Origin: Chitinophagales bacterium
GTDB taxonomy: Bacteria; Bacteroidota; Bacteroidia; Chitinophagales; UBA8649
Assembly (NCBI GenBank): GCA_020635975.1
Contig: JACJYT010000012.1
Span: 11,069 to 75,068, forward strand
Length of the DNA: 64,000 nucleotides
Direction of reading: 5' to 3'
Below the pieces are notes generated by a model. The model was not told the origin of the DNA, ran no database searches, and was given only the letters and a program-made list of their open reading frames with translations. The first letter of the stretch is position 1, and each line of letters begins with the position of its first letter. This document shows, in pieces, positions 1 to 8,715 of this stretch. The position numbers and the translations under genes were made by a program.

Positions 1-2924
1 ATATGAATCTAAAAGCGGACCTTTCTGCGGATTTTACAGCCAGTAATATTGATGATTTAATAGGTAAAGTTCGGGTGAATGATTTGGTAGTGGCTACAGA
101 AGATAAAAGCTATGATCTCGGAAACATTGTTTTGGAAAGTAATGTTTTGGTAAATGGCGAGAAGAGATTTAAGTTGCTTACGCAAGATTTCGATGCCGAA
201 GTAGAAGGGGCTTTCAATTGGTTGAAAGTGCCAAACGCCATTAAATCGGTGCTTATTCCAAATTACAAGGATAATGCTAGTAATCAGTTAATGCGTTTTG
301 AGCTGAACATTAGAAAGAATCCAGAAATATTAGCGCTATTTGTTCCTAAGTTGAGCATCTTAAAGCCTAGCATCATTGAGGGGAATTTCAATTCTAACAC
401 CCAAAGCATGTTGGCTAGAATGGATGTTCCCTTGATTCAATATCAAGATTTTAGTGTTTTTAATTTAAGTTCCAATATCTATGTGAACCAGGGTAATTTT
501 GATATGATCAACTCAGTTCCTTTGGTGTATTACAAGGATAGTGTACTATTGCAAGATCTTGCTTTTTTAGTGAATGGCCCTAGAAATAATTTAGATCTAA
601 AACTCTATACCGATGGTGCCGAAAACACTTCTATTGAGCTATTAGCCAATATGGTAACTAAAAATAAAAGGGTAAAGTTCGTTTTTGAACCTTCTAATAT
701 TTTTATTAATAAACAATTTTGGCTTATCGATGAGCATAACGAAATTACTATAAGTGAGCGTGTTCAATCTAAAAATTTGAAACTTTATAATGGAATTTCA
801 GAATTACTAATCGACCTCGACTTGGGTTCAAAAGATCAAAAAGCAGATGTTTATTTAAGTAATATTTTTATTCAAGATTTCACTCAGTTTTTGGCGGCTA
901 AGGATATTGAACTAAAGGGCATAGTAAATGGTCGCATGGGAATGGAAATGTTAGAAGGAGAACCTGGTTTTTTTGGAAATTTGATGGTGGAGAATATCGA
1001 AGTGAATTCGTATAAAGTGGGTAACCTAAATGCTAATGCCAATTTGGATCTTTCCAGCAAGAAGGTTAAAATAAATGCCAATCTCTATGGAGATGATAAC
1101 GAAGTAGATATTAATGGTAGCTACTCTTTTGATTCGAAATCGAGTCCGAAAGATATTGATTTACAGTTTGATGTGAAGAACTTTGCAATTTACAGCATAG
1201 AAGATTTCATAGCGCAATACATTGATAATGTACAAGGTACCGTTTCGGGAAAGCTTAGTCTTAGCGGACCGCGAACGAAGCCCGATTTATTAGGCTATTT
1301 AGACATTAACGATGTTACCACCACCGTTACCTTCTTACAAACTACTTACAACATTAAGGAGCATAGGGTAATATTCGAGAAGAACGCCATCAATTTGGGT
1401 AATAATATTAGAATTACCGATATGGATGGCAATGAGGCCTTTGGAAAAGGTAAAATCCTACATAAAAATCTTAAAGATATTGCCTTAGATATCGATGCTT
1501 GGTCGGAAAAGATTATGGGCTTAAATACGAAATATGGCGACAACGACAATTTTTATGGAAAGGCCTATTTAGATGGTAGTGTTAGTTTTAAAGGTCCGGT
1601 GAATGATATCGTTATCAATGTGGCGGGAGAAAGCGAAGCTAAGTCGGAGGTATACATTCCTCTAAGTGATGGAGGTGTTGCGAGCGATTATCAATTTTAT
1701 ACTTTTAGGGAAAAGGAAAAAAGTGAAGAAGAGAAGTTCTTAACCCAAATTACCAAAGAGTTAAAGGTAAAAGGCTTAACGGTGAATTTAGATTTAGATT
1801 TAGATAATGATTGTAAATTGAGCATCATTTTAGATGAGGCTGCTGGGGATATATTAGAGGTAAAAGGCGAAGGAAATGTTAAAATTGCAGTACCTAAAGA
1901 AGGGGATGTTCAGTTTTATGGGGCCTATGTAATTAACGATGGCGACTATCTTTTCACTTTACAAAACATCATCAATAAACGGTTTAGAATAGAGCCAAAT
2001 AGCTCCATAGTGTTTCAAGGAGCTATAGAAGAAACGCGGGTAGAGGTAGATGCGGTATATGATTTACGGGCGGCACCCAAAGCGCTGATTGAAGATTATT
2101 TGCAGAGTGCCGCAGATGAAGAAGTGAGTAGTGAAGCTAGTAATAGAGTACCCGTTAAGCTGCTTTTAAAAATGAGAAATCGCCTGTATAATCCCGATAT
2201 TAATTTTGAAATTCAGGTTAGTCAGTTGAACCCGAAACTGCGGAACTATGTAGACAGAAAAATGCTAACCTTACGACAATACGAAAATGAAATGAATCGT
2301 CAGGTTTTTGGTTTATTGGTTCTGAATCAATTTTTACCACCGCTTAGTAGTTTAGATCAAGTAACGAATGGTATTAACATTAATGCAAGCGATGCAGCGA
2401 ACACCGTGAGTGAATTTTTGTCGAACCAACTGACTCGTTATTTCAACGATTGGTTGTCTTATTTTTCGGATGATGTAAGCTTTAATTTTAATTATAGAAA
2501 CTACGAGCAAGACCCTAGCACGATTAATAGTGTACAAGATCTTGCACTTAGAAGAGAATTACAATTAGCGCTGACCACGCAATTATTAAATGACAGAGTA
2601 ACTATTAATTTGGGCGGTAACGTAGATTTTGGAGCCAATCAATTGGGTACTCAAAGTAGTACTTCAGATAATACCACTTATTTTGGTGGTAATTTTAGTA
2701 TAGAATATGCGCTAACAGAAAATAGAAGGTTTAGAATAAAGGCCTTTACCAATACCAACTACGATTACTTTAACCAAGGCAACAGCACAAGGGCCGGGGT
2801 GGGACTTTCTTTCAAGCGAGAATTTGATAAGATTTCCGAATTTAAAATTGATAAGGAAGAGTTCAAAATAAAACAAGCTAAGAACGATAGTATTAAAAAG
2901 CAAGAGAAGGCGATAGAGCCATAA
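1..2924 (+). CDS. tamB: TamB-type translocation/assembly module protein (DUF490), 5' partial
   Basis: This is the C-terminal part of a large AsmA/TamB-type protein that spans the periplasm and works with an outer-membrane TamA/TamL protein in outer-membrane biogenesis. The frame is already open at the window edge, so the first ATG at base 3 is internal and about 973 residues remain. The visible part is the repetitive beta-rich TamB body followed by the DUF490 C-terminal region (about residues 640-950), with features such as FYGAYVINDGDYLFTLQNI and the conserved NLGGNVDFG segment near the end. It ends in a charged lysine-rich tail. A stem-loop lies 22 bp downstream. The matching TamL-like protein is not adjacent here but lies at 47881-50193. 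Family assignment is firm; the missing N-terminus prevents a check of the membrane anchor. Confidence 0.88.
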   Translation, partial: MNLKADLSADFTASNIDDLIGKVRVNDLVVATEDKSYDLGNIVLESNVLVNGEKRFKLLTQDFDAEVEGAFNWLKVPNAIKSVLIPNYKDNASNQLMRFELNIRKNPEILALFVPKLSILKPSIIEGNFNSNTQSMLARMDVPLIQYQDFSVFNLSSNIYVNQGNFDMINSVPLVYYKDSVLLQDLAFLVNGPRNNLDLKLYTDGAENTSIELLANMVTKNKRVKFVFEPSNIFINKQFWLIDEHNEITISERVQSKNLKLYNGISELLIDLDLGSKDQKADVYLSNIFIQDFTQFLAAKDIELKGIVNGRMGMEMLEGEPGFFGNLMVENIEVNSYKVGNLNANANLDLSSKKVKINANLYGDDNEVDINGSYSFDSKSSPKDIDLQFDVKNFAIYSIEDFIAQYIDNVQGTVSGKLSLSGPRTKPDLLGYLDINDVTTTVTFLQTTYNIKEHRVIFEKNAINLGNNIRITDMDGNEAFGKGKILHKNLKDIALDIDAWSEKIMGLNTKYGDNDNFYGKAYLDGSVSFKGPVNDIVINVAGESEAKSEVYIPLSDGGVASDYQFYTFREKEKSEEEKFLTQITKELKVKGLTVNLDLDLDNDCKLSIILDEAAGDILEVKGEGNVKIAVPKEGDVQFYGAYVINDGDYLFTLQNIINKRFRIEPNSSIVFQGAIEETRVEVDAVYDLRAAPKALIEDYLQSAADEEVSSEASNRVPVKLLLKMRNRLYNPDINFEIQVSQLNPKLRNYVDRKMLTLRQYENEMNRQVFGLLVLNQFLPPLSSLDQVTNGININASDAANTVSEFLSNQLTRYFNDWLSYFSDDVSFNFNYRNYEQDPSTINSVQDLALRRELQLALTTQLLNDRVTINLGGNVDFGANQLGTQSSTSDNTTYFGGNFSIEYALTENRRFRIKAFTNTNYDYFNQGNSTRAGVGLSFKREFDKISEFKIDKEEFKIKQAKNDSIKKQEKAIEP

Positions 2925-2945
2925 GTTTACAAGCATGCTTGGTGA

Positions 2946-2967
2946 AGTTGGGAGCTAGCTCCTAACT
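2946..2967 (+). terminator. stem-loop after tamB
   Basis: A 22-base self-complementary segment (arms AGTTGGGAGCT and AGCTCCTAACT, one G-T pair) starts 22 bases after the tamB stop and is followed by a T-rich stretch. It is a plausible intrinsic terminator for tamB, although the palindrome leaves no loop unless the centre opens. Confidence 0.5.
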
Positions 2968-3087
2968 TTCTGTTTTCTCTTGAGCTTCTTTTCTGGCTTT
3001 CTGTTTGGTTTTGGAGCAGCTACTAATCTTTTCAAATGTATTCCTATGTGGCAGGCAACTAGCGCTCGACCTAATAATTTTTCGTAC

Positions 3088-3113
3088 GGTCGGGAGCTAC
3101 CTCCCGACCTTTT
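3088..3113 (+). terminator. perfect 9 bp hairpin with T-run
   Basis: Arms GGTCGGGAG and CTCCCGACC enclose a 4-base loop (CTAC) and are followed directly by TTTT. This has the form of an intrinsic terminator reading on the + strand. It lies 160 bases beyond the tamB stop, so it would end a read-through transcript or a small RNA from the gap. Confidence 0.55.
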
Positions 3114-3337
3114 AAATTAGTTTATAAGGTTTAAAGATAAAAGCAGTTAGATAATCTTTTCTATTAGAAAAAATGCTAAAGCTTGGTAAATAGAATAGAC
3201 GTTATTAGATTGTCAGTAGTAAGACCCGAGAGTACTGACATTGTAGCAAATGTTACTTCCTATTAATCCGAAGCTGAAAGCCTTCGGACAGAACCTGAGT
3301 AAACTTCGAAGAGTTGAATTTAGAAATGTAGATAGAA

Positions 3338-3386
3338 GTTACTAACCGATACTAACCGTTACTAACGGTTTGTATCGGTTAATAAC
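3338..3386. repeat. 49-base imperfect palindrome built from AACCG/CGGTT units
   Basis: The segment contains CTAACCG twice (3342, 3352) and CGGTT units at 3367, 3376 and 3386. AACCGATAC (3344-3352) pairs with GTATCGGTT (3372-3380), and AACCGTTA (3354-3361) pairs with TAACGGTT (3363-3370). A second match, TAACGGTTAG at 3383-3392, is the exact complement of CTAACCGTTA (3352-3361), so two exclusive foldings are possible. Function unknown. Confidence 0.6.
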
Positions 3387-3552
3387 GGTTAGCAATGATT
3401 ACAACCCGATTTTTACTAGTTTTTCTAATTGTTTAGCCTAATAATACTTTATATCTCAACTTTTCTTCTCGAAGCTTTTCCCTTTCTTCTCTAACTATCT
3501 TGTTCTAAGAAAGAAAGCGATTCCGCACAGAAGAAATCCTGCTAGCTTTCCT

Positions 3553-3560
3553 TATCTTTG
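3553..3560 (+). promoter_or_regulatory. -7 promoter element of the DtxR/MntR-like gene
   Basis: TATCTTTG matches the Bacteroidota -7 consensus TAnnTTTG and ends four bases before the ATG, implying a nearly leaderless transcript. No clear -33 TTG is visible at the usual distance. Confidence 0.6.
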
Positions 3561-3564
3561 TATA

Positions 3565-4233
3565 ATGAATCTTTCTGAAACAGAAGAAAATTACTTAAAG
3601 GCTGTGTTTCACATCTGTCAAACAGAAGCTAAAACCGCCTCTACCAATGCTATTTCGGCACGCTTGCAAACCACTGCAGCTTCTGTATCGGATATGATCA
3701 AAAAGTTGGCCGATAAGGATCTTATTGCTTATGAAAAATATAAGGGCGTTAGTCTTACCAAAGAAGGTAAGCAAATTGCTATTAGATTGATACGGAAGCA
3801 TCGCTTATGGGAAGTTTTTCTAGTGGAAAAATTGGGCTTTAAATGGGATGAAGTGCACGACGTTGCCGAGCAATTAGAACATATTAAGTCGCCAGAATTG
3901 ATAAAGAAATTAGATCTCTTTCTAGACTTTCCAAAATTTGATCCTCACGGAGATCCCATTCCCGATGAAGAAGGTAAAATGCATAACTTGGCATTGCAAA
4001 AGTTGAGTCTTTGTCTAGAAGGTAATGTAGTGGTTTTAATGGGAGTGGCCGATAGCTCAGTAGATTTTTTGCAGTACTTAAATCAATTGGGTCTGCACCT
4101 GGGATTAGAAATTCGTATTGGTAAGAAATTTCCCTTCGACCAGTCGCAAGAGCTCGTGCTAGACGGAAATAAACAAGTGGTGGTTTCGCAGCAAGTGGCT
4201 AGCTTTTTACTTGTAAAGCAGAACCCTGCTTAA
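3565..4233 (+). CDS. DtxR/MntR-family metal-dependent transcriptional regulator
   Basis: A 222-residue metalloregulator with the full three-domain DtxR layout. Residues 1-65 form the winged helix (SETEENYLKAVFHI start), 66-145 the dimerisation and metal-binding domain, and about 150-215 a FeoA/SH3-like domain. The motif DPHGDPIP is typical of the family. By coincidence residues number exactly as in DtxR: H79, E83, H98, E105 and H106 are kept, while the DtxR cysteine 102 is glutamate, as at the matching position of Bacillus MntR, and position 9-10 has Asn-Tyr rather than Met. This favours manganese or iron sensing of the MntR type, by inference. It lies convergent, 14 bp from the TonB receptor gene of a ZIP-receptor unit whose promoter holds DtxR-like palindromes, so that unit is the likely target. 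Confidence 0.9.
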   Translation: MNLSETEENYLKAVFHICQTEAKTASTNAISARLQTTAASVSDMIKKLADKDLIAYEKYKGVSLTKEGKQIAIRLIRKHRLWEVFLVEKLGFKWDEVHDVAEQLEHIKSPELIKKLDLFLDFPKFDPHGDPIPDEEGKMHNLALQKLSLCLEGNVVVLMGVADSSVDFLQYLNQLGLHLGLEIRIGKKFPFDQSQELVLDGNKQVVVSQQVASFLLVKQNPA

Positions 4234-4247
4234 AGCTTGTTTTCTAA

Positions 4248-6365
4248 CTACAGACTTTTAAGCTTTATACCTAGATAATAAGTTCTGGGGGTACTCGGAC
4301 CGTAAACATAATTGCTATCCCTATTTTTCCCAGTATCAAAGTCGTTTTGATAAGCGTTTAGTATGTTCTTTATACCCCCATAAAGTTCTAAATCATGATT
4401 TAATTTAAGCAAATGGAAGGTGTAAGCTATTTTCGAACTCCAATCCGAAAATCGTGAACTTTCTACCATTTTATCTAAGGGGAAATTTTCGGCCCCGCCA
4501 AAATGTGCAATTTGCATTTTCCCAGTAAAGACATAATTTAAGTTTAAGGTACAATTTTTGGTCGGATTGAAATTAAGGTTGGCAAAACCATAGGCATTAG
4601 GTGATCTTAGAAATCGAGAACTTGGCTCGGTACCTTGAATATATTCCACCGGATTTTTATAGCTAGTTTTTTGTATAGTGAAGCCAGATTCTAGTTGCAT
4701 TTTTTTGTTATAATTTGCCCTTAATTCCACGGTAAGTCCACCAACGATTGCGTCTTGATCATTGCTTTTCTCAAAGACCTCGCCAAAGGCATCTTGTCCG
4801 ATATGTTTTAAAACGAAAGAGTTTTTCAACTTGGTGTAAAAGCCTTCTACTGTAAATCCGGCTATCCATTTCTTGCTTGCTTTGTCAAAATTAATAGATG
4901 TGCTTATGCTTTGCGATCTTTCTTCTCGCAATTCGGGCGAGAGTTGCACTCTAGAGATACCCCCACCAGCAAAGGCTATATGTAAGTCGGTATCAAAAGC
5001 TTGAGGTGCTCGAAAACCGGTACCATAACTAAAGCGAAATTGCGTGTTCTTTTTGAGGGTGTAAAGCAGAGCAAGGCGCGGACTAAAGATCAATTTGTTG
5101 AGTAAGTTATGTTTATCCATTCGAAGTCCGGAGAGTAGATTGAAGTTTTTTGCAAAATCCCAGTCGCTTTGTACGAAACTTCCCCAATTTCGAGTGCCTT
5201 GGTTTATCGAATAATGGTAGCTAGCAATCTCGTCGATAACTTGATCAGAGATAAATTCCGTACCAAAACTCAATACGTTTCTGTGTTTCAAAAAATTGTT
5301 AAGCTCATGGTTAACTTGCATACCTCCCTGAATGGTAGTAGAACGAGAGTTTCCGTAAGGTGGATTTTCGATATGTTCTTGAAGGGCAGCTAGACTATCT
5401 GGTAAAATGCCCGTATAATGTTTTCTTTGGGTATTTTGGAAGGCAGCATATAGAATTAAAGAGGATTTGTAATTGTTGAAGTTCACTTGATAATCTGCGC
5501 TTCCCATCCATATATTATGGTAACGCTCTTCAGCTTGTTGACTTTGGAAGGCGGGTTTGTCGGTAATTTCTCCCCCCAATCTATATTCATATAAGTAGCT
5601 TAAGGCAATTTCTAGTTTTTGATTTTCTTTGGGCTTATAAAAGCTGTTTAAACCTAAGGCAGTATTGTTCAGTTTTGGAAGTTCAGAGAAATTATCGTGG
5701 TTGGCATCATAGAATTCTCTGTTCCTTTTATTGATAAAAAAGCTAGTTCCTGTATTCTTTAGTTTGCTGATTACATTGATGTTTGCATTAAAATGAAAAT
5801 CGCTAGTTTGTCCATTGATATTCTGATAGAAAGAATTGATTTCGTAAGAATTTTTAGTAGGCAATTTCGTAATTACGTTTACGGTACCCCCAATAGCACT
5901 TGAGCCATAAAGCGAGGAACCACCACCGCGAACTATTTCAATTCTGTCAATCATGTTAGCCGGTAATTGCTCTAAGCCATACAAGCCCATTAATGGACTA
6001 AATATTGGTCTACCATTAATTAGTATTTGAGAATAGCTACCCGTTAAGCCATTCATTCTAAGTTGGGTATAGTTGCATGTTTGGCAATCTGTTTCTATGC
6101 GAAGACCGGGTTGAAATTTAAGTCCTTCCGAAAGATTACAAACTTGTAATTTATCGAGTGTTTTGCTGTCGAGAACATTTACAATAATACTAGATTCCGT
6201 CTTTCGTTTGAAAGTTTTAGATCCAGTTACCACTACTTCAGAAAGTTCTTCACTTAGGATGCTATCCATTACGAGGAGATGATCTTGCGCTATACTAAAA
6301 CTAGGGAATAGCGCAAAAATGCCTAAAACAAGAAGGTAGAAAAGGATGTTACTTATAGTAGTCAT
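4248..6365 (-). CDS. TonB-dependent outer-membrane receptor, probably for a metal or metal chelate
   Basis: A 705-residue TonB-dependent receptor. Residues 1-27 are a Sec signal peptide ending at SIA-Q. The plug domain (about 45-165) carries SEVVVTGSKTFKRKTESS as the TonB-box-proximal segment and GGGSSLYGSSAIGGTVNVIT at its end; the rest is a 22-strand-type barrel that closes with an aromatic-rich strand near GIKLKSL. The plug has an unusual cysteine pair in ETDCQTCNYTQLRMNGL. There is no N-terminal carboxypeptidase-like domain, unlike SusC proteins. It lies 109 bp downstream of the ZIP gene on the same strand and convergent with the MntR-like gene, suggesting that the receptor imports the ion or chelate passed on by ZIP. 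The substrate is inferred, not read from the sequence. Confidence 0.88.
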   Translation of the reverse strand: MTTISNILFYLLVLGIFALFPSFSIAQDHLLVMDSILSEELSEVVVTGSKTFKRKTESSIIVNVLDSKTLDKLQVCNLSEGLKFQPGLRIETDCQTCNYTQLRMNGLTGSYSQILINGRPIFSPLMGLYGLEQLPANMIDRIEIVRGGGSSLYGSSAIGGTVNVITKLPTKNSYEINSFYQNINGQTSDFHFNANINVISKLKNTGTSFFINKRNREFYDANHDNFSELPKLNNTALGLNSFYKPKENQKLEIALSYLYEYRLGGEITDKPAFQSQQAEERYHNIWMGSADYQVNFNNYKSSLILYAAFQNTQRKHYTGILPDSLAALQEHIENPPYGNSRSTTIQGGMQVNHELNNFLKHRNVLSFGTEFISDQVIDEIASYHYSINQGTRNWGSFVQSDWDFAKNFNLLSGLRMDKHNLLNKLIFSPRLALLYTLKKNTQFRFSYGTGFRAPQAFDTDLHIAFAGGGISRVQLSPELREERSQSISTSINFDKASKKWIAGFTVEGFYTKLKNSFVLKHIGQDAFGEVFEKSNDQDAIVGGLTVELRANYNKKMQLESGFTIQKTSYKNPVEYIQGTEPSSRFLRSPNAYGFANLNFNPTKNCTLNLNYVFTGKMQIAHFGGAENFPLDKMVESSRFSDWSSKIAYTFHLLKLNHDLELYGGIKNILNAYQNDFDTGKNRDSNYVYGPSTPRTYYLGIKLKSL

Positions 6366-6474
6366 TTACTTACAGGAAAATTGAAGTTTAGTTCTAAGCA
6401 TTTTTCGCTTAATAAAGAATCACTGTCCTAACAGGGCACTAAAGGAGCGTATTGCTCCAAGAAAAGTCTAGCTC

Positions 6475-7293
6475 TTATCCAAGAGCTACATCTAATATCA
6501 TCATTACAATAAAACCCCCAATGAAACCTAAGGTGGCTATATCGGTATATTTATCTCTTTGTGTTTCTGGAATTACTTCTTCTACAACCACATAAATCAT
6601 CGCGCCGGCTGCAAAAGAAAGGGCGTAAGGTAGAATGGGTTCGATATACAATACTGCTAAGGCACCAATTACCCCAGCTACGGGTTCAACTATAGCACTC
6701 ATTTGTCCAAAATAAAAACTACGTGCTCTACTCATACCATTTCTTCTGAGAGGCATGGATACCGCTAAGCCTTCTGGAAAGTTTTGAATGCCTATGCCTA
6801 TAGCCAAAGAAACCGCAGCTCCGATGGTAGCGCCGGGAAGACCTGCAGCAACACCTCCAAAAAGAACCCCTACAGCCAAGCCTTCCGGGATATTGTGCAA
6901 GGTAATTGCCAAAACTAAAAGCGTTGTTTTTCTCCAATTGGTTTCTATTCCCTCTTTCTCGCTTTCTTTAAAATTAATATGAAGGTGGGGTAAGTATTTA
7001 TCGAGTAGATAGAGGAAGAGCGCTCCTGTAGCAAAACCAGTTGCCGCTGGAATCCAGGTAAAATGGGGAGAAAAATCTTCGGCAGCCATTTCTAAGGATG
7101 GCGATAAGAGCGACCAAAAACTAGCGGCAACCATTACGCCACCGGTAAAGCCTAACATGGCATCTAGCCACTTTCTACTTAAATCCTTAAAGAAGAAAAC
7201 AAGAGAAGCCCCAAGGGCAGTTAAAAACCAAGTGAACATGGTAGCGATGAATGCCGCTAGAACGGGATGTATACTTTTAAAAAATTCTAACAT
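6475..7293 (-). CDS. ZIP-family metal transporter (ZupT-like)
   Basis: A 272-residue inner-membrane divalent metal importer of the ZIP family with about eight membrane segments. The two signature metal-site helices are present: HNIPEGLAVGVLFGG and QNFPEGLAVSMPL, the second with the usual histidine replaced by glutamine-asparagine as in other ZupT-like proteins. The intervening loop contains HLHINF, a histidine-bearing stretch. The start ATG is preceded by a promoter that scores well against the Bacteroidota consensus and carries two palindromes (see 7306-7354). The TonB receptor follows on the same strand, and the MntR-like regulator faces both. Likely substrates are Mn, Fe or Zn; selectivity cannot be fixed from sequence. 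Confidence 0.9.
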   Translation of the reverse strand: MLEFFKSIHPVLAAFIATMFTWFLTALGASLVFFFKDLSRKWLDAMLGFTGGVMVAASFWSLLSPSLEMAAEDFSPHFTWIPAATGFATGALFLYLLDKYLPHLHINFKESEKEGIETNWRKTTLLVLAITLHNIPEGLAVGVLFGGVAAGLPGATIGAAVSLAIGIGIQNFPEGLAVSMPLRRNGMSRARSFYFGQMSAIVEPVAGVIGALAVLYIEPILPYALSFAAGAMIYVVVEEVIPETQRDKYTDIATLGFIGGFIVMMILDVALG

Positions 7294-7305
7294 TTTTAGC
7301 TATAT

Positions 7306-7354
7306 CTAAATTAAAATTTAGACAAATCTAAAAATATATTTCGACAATGCAAAA
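7306..7354 (-). promoter_or_regulatory. ZIP-receptor promoter with overlapping DtxR-like operators
   Basis: On the minus strand a -33 TTTG (complement of 7350-7353) is followed after 19 bases by TAGATTTG (7323-7330), a full match to TTTG-N19-TAnnTTTG. The palindrome TTTAGACAAATCTAAA (7317-7332, 6 bp arms) covers the whole -7 box, and CTAAATTAAAATTTAG (7306-7321, 7 bp arms) follows immediately downstream over the expected start of transcription. The TTTAG...CTAAA arms resemble DtxR/IdeR-type operators. Binding by the neighbouring MntR-like protein is an inference. Confidence 0.65.
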
Positions 7355-7379
7355 AATTAATTGAAAATATAATTGTCAA

Positions 7380-8615
7380 CTAGGGCTTAACAGCCAATTT
7401 GGCTAGAGAAACTAAGAAGCGTTTCATGAGTTTGCCCTTGTTGCCATCTTCGTCGCCATCTTTAATACTATCAAAAAAGAATTTGGTATTCATCAGCGAG
7501 AAAAGAGCACATTTGTTGTGGCCGTATTTTTTACCTCCATTTCTTACAAAAACTCTTTCTGCACCATTTTCTTTCATTTTATCTCTTGCAATAAAGGCAT
7601 TTTTATAGCTTACTTGTTCATCGGCATTGCAGTAGCAAAGCATCATCGGACTTTCTGGTTTCCAATCGTAATTGTTGTTTAAACTAAGTACTTTGGTAAA
7701 GATGAAATCTGGATTGCTTTTAAATTCTGCAATTAAATCATCGCGCATCATATCCGAAGGTACTTCTGGCAGTAATTTAGACACCTCATTTAAGCTGTGT
7801 TCATGGTTTAATTTTTCTTTGATAACCGATCTATAGGGTTCTTTAAAAACATCATAGATATCGCCATCCCACATTTGGTATCTTTCTTCTAGAGAAAGCA
7901 ATAAATACGGCAAGTAGGCTTGGTGCTTATATTTTTCAAACATAACGCCCGATTGTATTCCTGTCATATCATATGCCCCGCTCATTGGCGCAGAAGCAGT
8001 TACTTGAAATTCGTTTGAATATTCTTCTTGAATCATTTTATGTGCCGCCATAGCTGCATGTCCACCCTGCGAGTAACCTGTTATAAAGAGCTGCTCATTG
8101 GTTTCGAAAGAGATTTCTTTTTTAAGCTCACGAACCGCTCTTAACATGTCGATATTAGAATAAGCCTCACTATCAGCAATTTGGTAGAGGTGGGTTTTTT
8201 CTCCTTTACCCAAGCCTATATAATGTGGGTATAGAACCAAGTAGCCATCGGTGGCAAAGGCAACACAGCCCGCCATTAGTCCACCTAGTTTCATGTTCAT
8301 TTCTTTTTTCAAAGTAGTACCATGATTCATAATCAAGGTAGGTATTTCTTCTTCTACCTTTTGTGGCACATAAACAAAGCCTGAAGCAAGTATTTCGCTT
8401 CCATCATGCCATCTTGTTTTATACATAATTTCATAGCCGGCAACTTCGTATTTTACAGGAGAAATAAACTCTTTAATCTTGCTTTCTTTCCACTTCGCTT
8501 TTAGGTCTTCTATAGTATAGCTTTCTACTAATTCGTAACTAACTAAAAATTCATTTTGCGCTTGAGCACACAAAAATAGAGATATACAAACTAGGGTATT
8601 AAAGAGCTGTTTCAT
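7380..8615 (-). CDS. secreted alpha/beta hydrolase (secretory lipase-like)
   Basis: A 411-residue exported serine hydrolase. Residues 1-19 form a signal peptide ending CAQA-Q. The nucleophile elbow is GYSQGGHAAM, an oxyanion-side strand reads MNHGTTLKKE, the probable acid lies in CNADEQVSYK and the probable histidine in KYGHNKCA. The arrangement, with a GTTL loop and a late CNADEQV segment, resembles the secretory lipase (LIP) and related esterase families. The substrate is unknown. It stands between mnmA and the ZIP promoter on the same strand, 100 bp from mnmA, and probably has its own transcript. I see no lipobox. Confidence 0.82.
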   Translation of the reverse strand: MKQLFNTLVCISLFLCAQAQNEFLVSYELVESYTIEDLKAKWKESKIKEFISPVKYEVAGYEIMYKTRWHDGSEILASGFVYVPQKVEEEIPTLIMNHGTTLKKEMNMKLGGLMAGCVAFATDGYLVLYPHYIGLGKGEKTHLYQIADSEAYSNIDMLRAVRELKKEISFETNEQLFITGYSQGGHAAMAAHKMIQEEYSNEFQVTASAPMSGAYDMTGIQSGVMFEKYKHQAYLPYLLLSLEERYQMWDGDIYDVFKEPYRSVIKEKLNHEHSLNEVSKLLPEVPSDMMRDDLIAEFKSNPDFIFTKVLSLNNNYDWKPESPMMLCYCNADEQVSYKNAFIARDKMKENGAERVFVRNGGKKYGHNKCALFSLMNTKFFFDSIKDGDEDGNKGKLMKRFLVSLAKLAVKP

Positions 8616-8715
8616 GGTTTTTATTTAAAGGACTAAAATTAAGCGAAAATTCGCAAATTATCGAAGAAGGGAAGGCTAAATAGAGTAATTTAACTTTTCT
8701 TTTATATGGCTTAGT

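Larger units (their letters stand above)
2925..3564. other. 640 bp gap with a chain of inverted repeats
   Basis: No credible coding sequence is present between tamB and the DtxR-like regulator. Five inverted repeats occur in order: 2946-2967, 3088-3109, 3211-3240 (arms TGTCAGTA/TACTGACA, 14-base loop), 3267-3288 (arms TCCGAAG/CTTCGGA) and the long palindrome 3338-3386. The last about 130 bases before the regulator are pyrimidine-rich and end in its promoter. I did not recognise tmRNA, RNase P, SRP or a known riboswitch here. The region could encode a structured RNA or be a decayed intergenic repeat; the sequence alone does not decide. Confidence 0.5.

Noticed and set aside
3433..3441. TTAGCCTAA as a second DtxR-type operator upstream of the regulator gene
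   Set aside because: Arms of only four bases, 120 bp from the promoter, and unlike the sites at the ZIP promoter; too weak to claim.
6444..6458. Hairpin GGAGC-GTATT-GCTCC between ZIP and TonB receptor genes as an attenuator
   Set aside because: Only a 5 bp stem and a poor T-run; may be chance.
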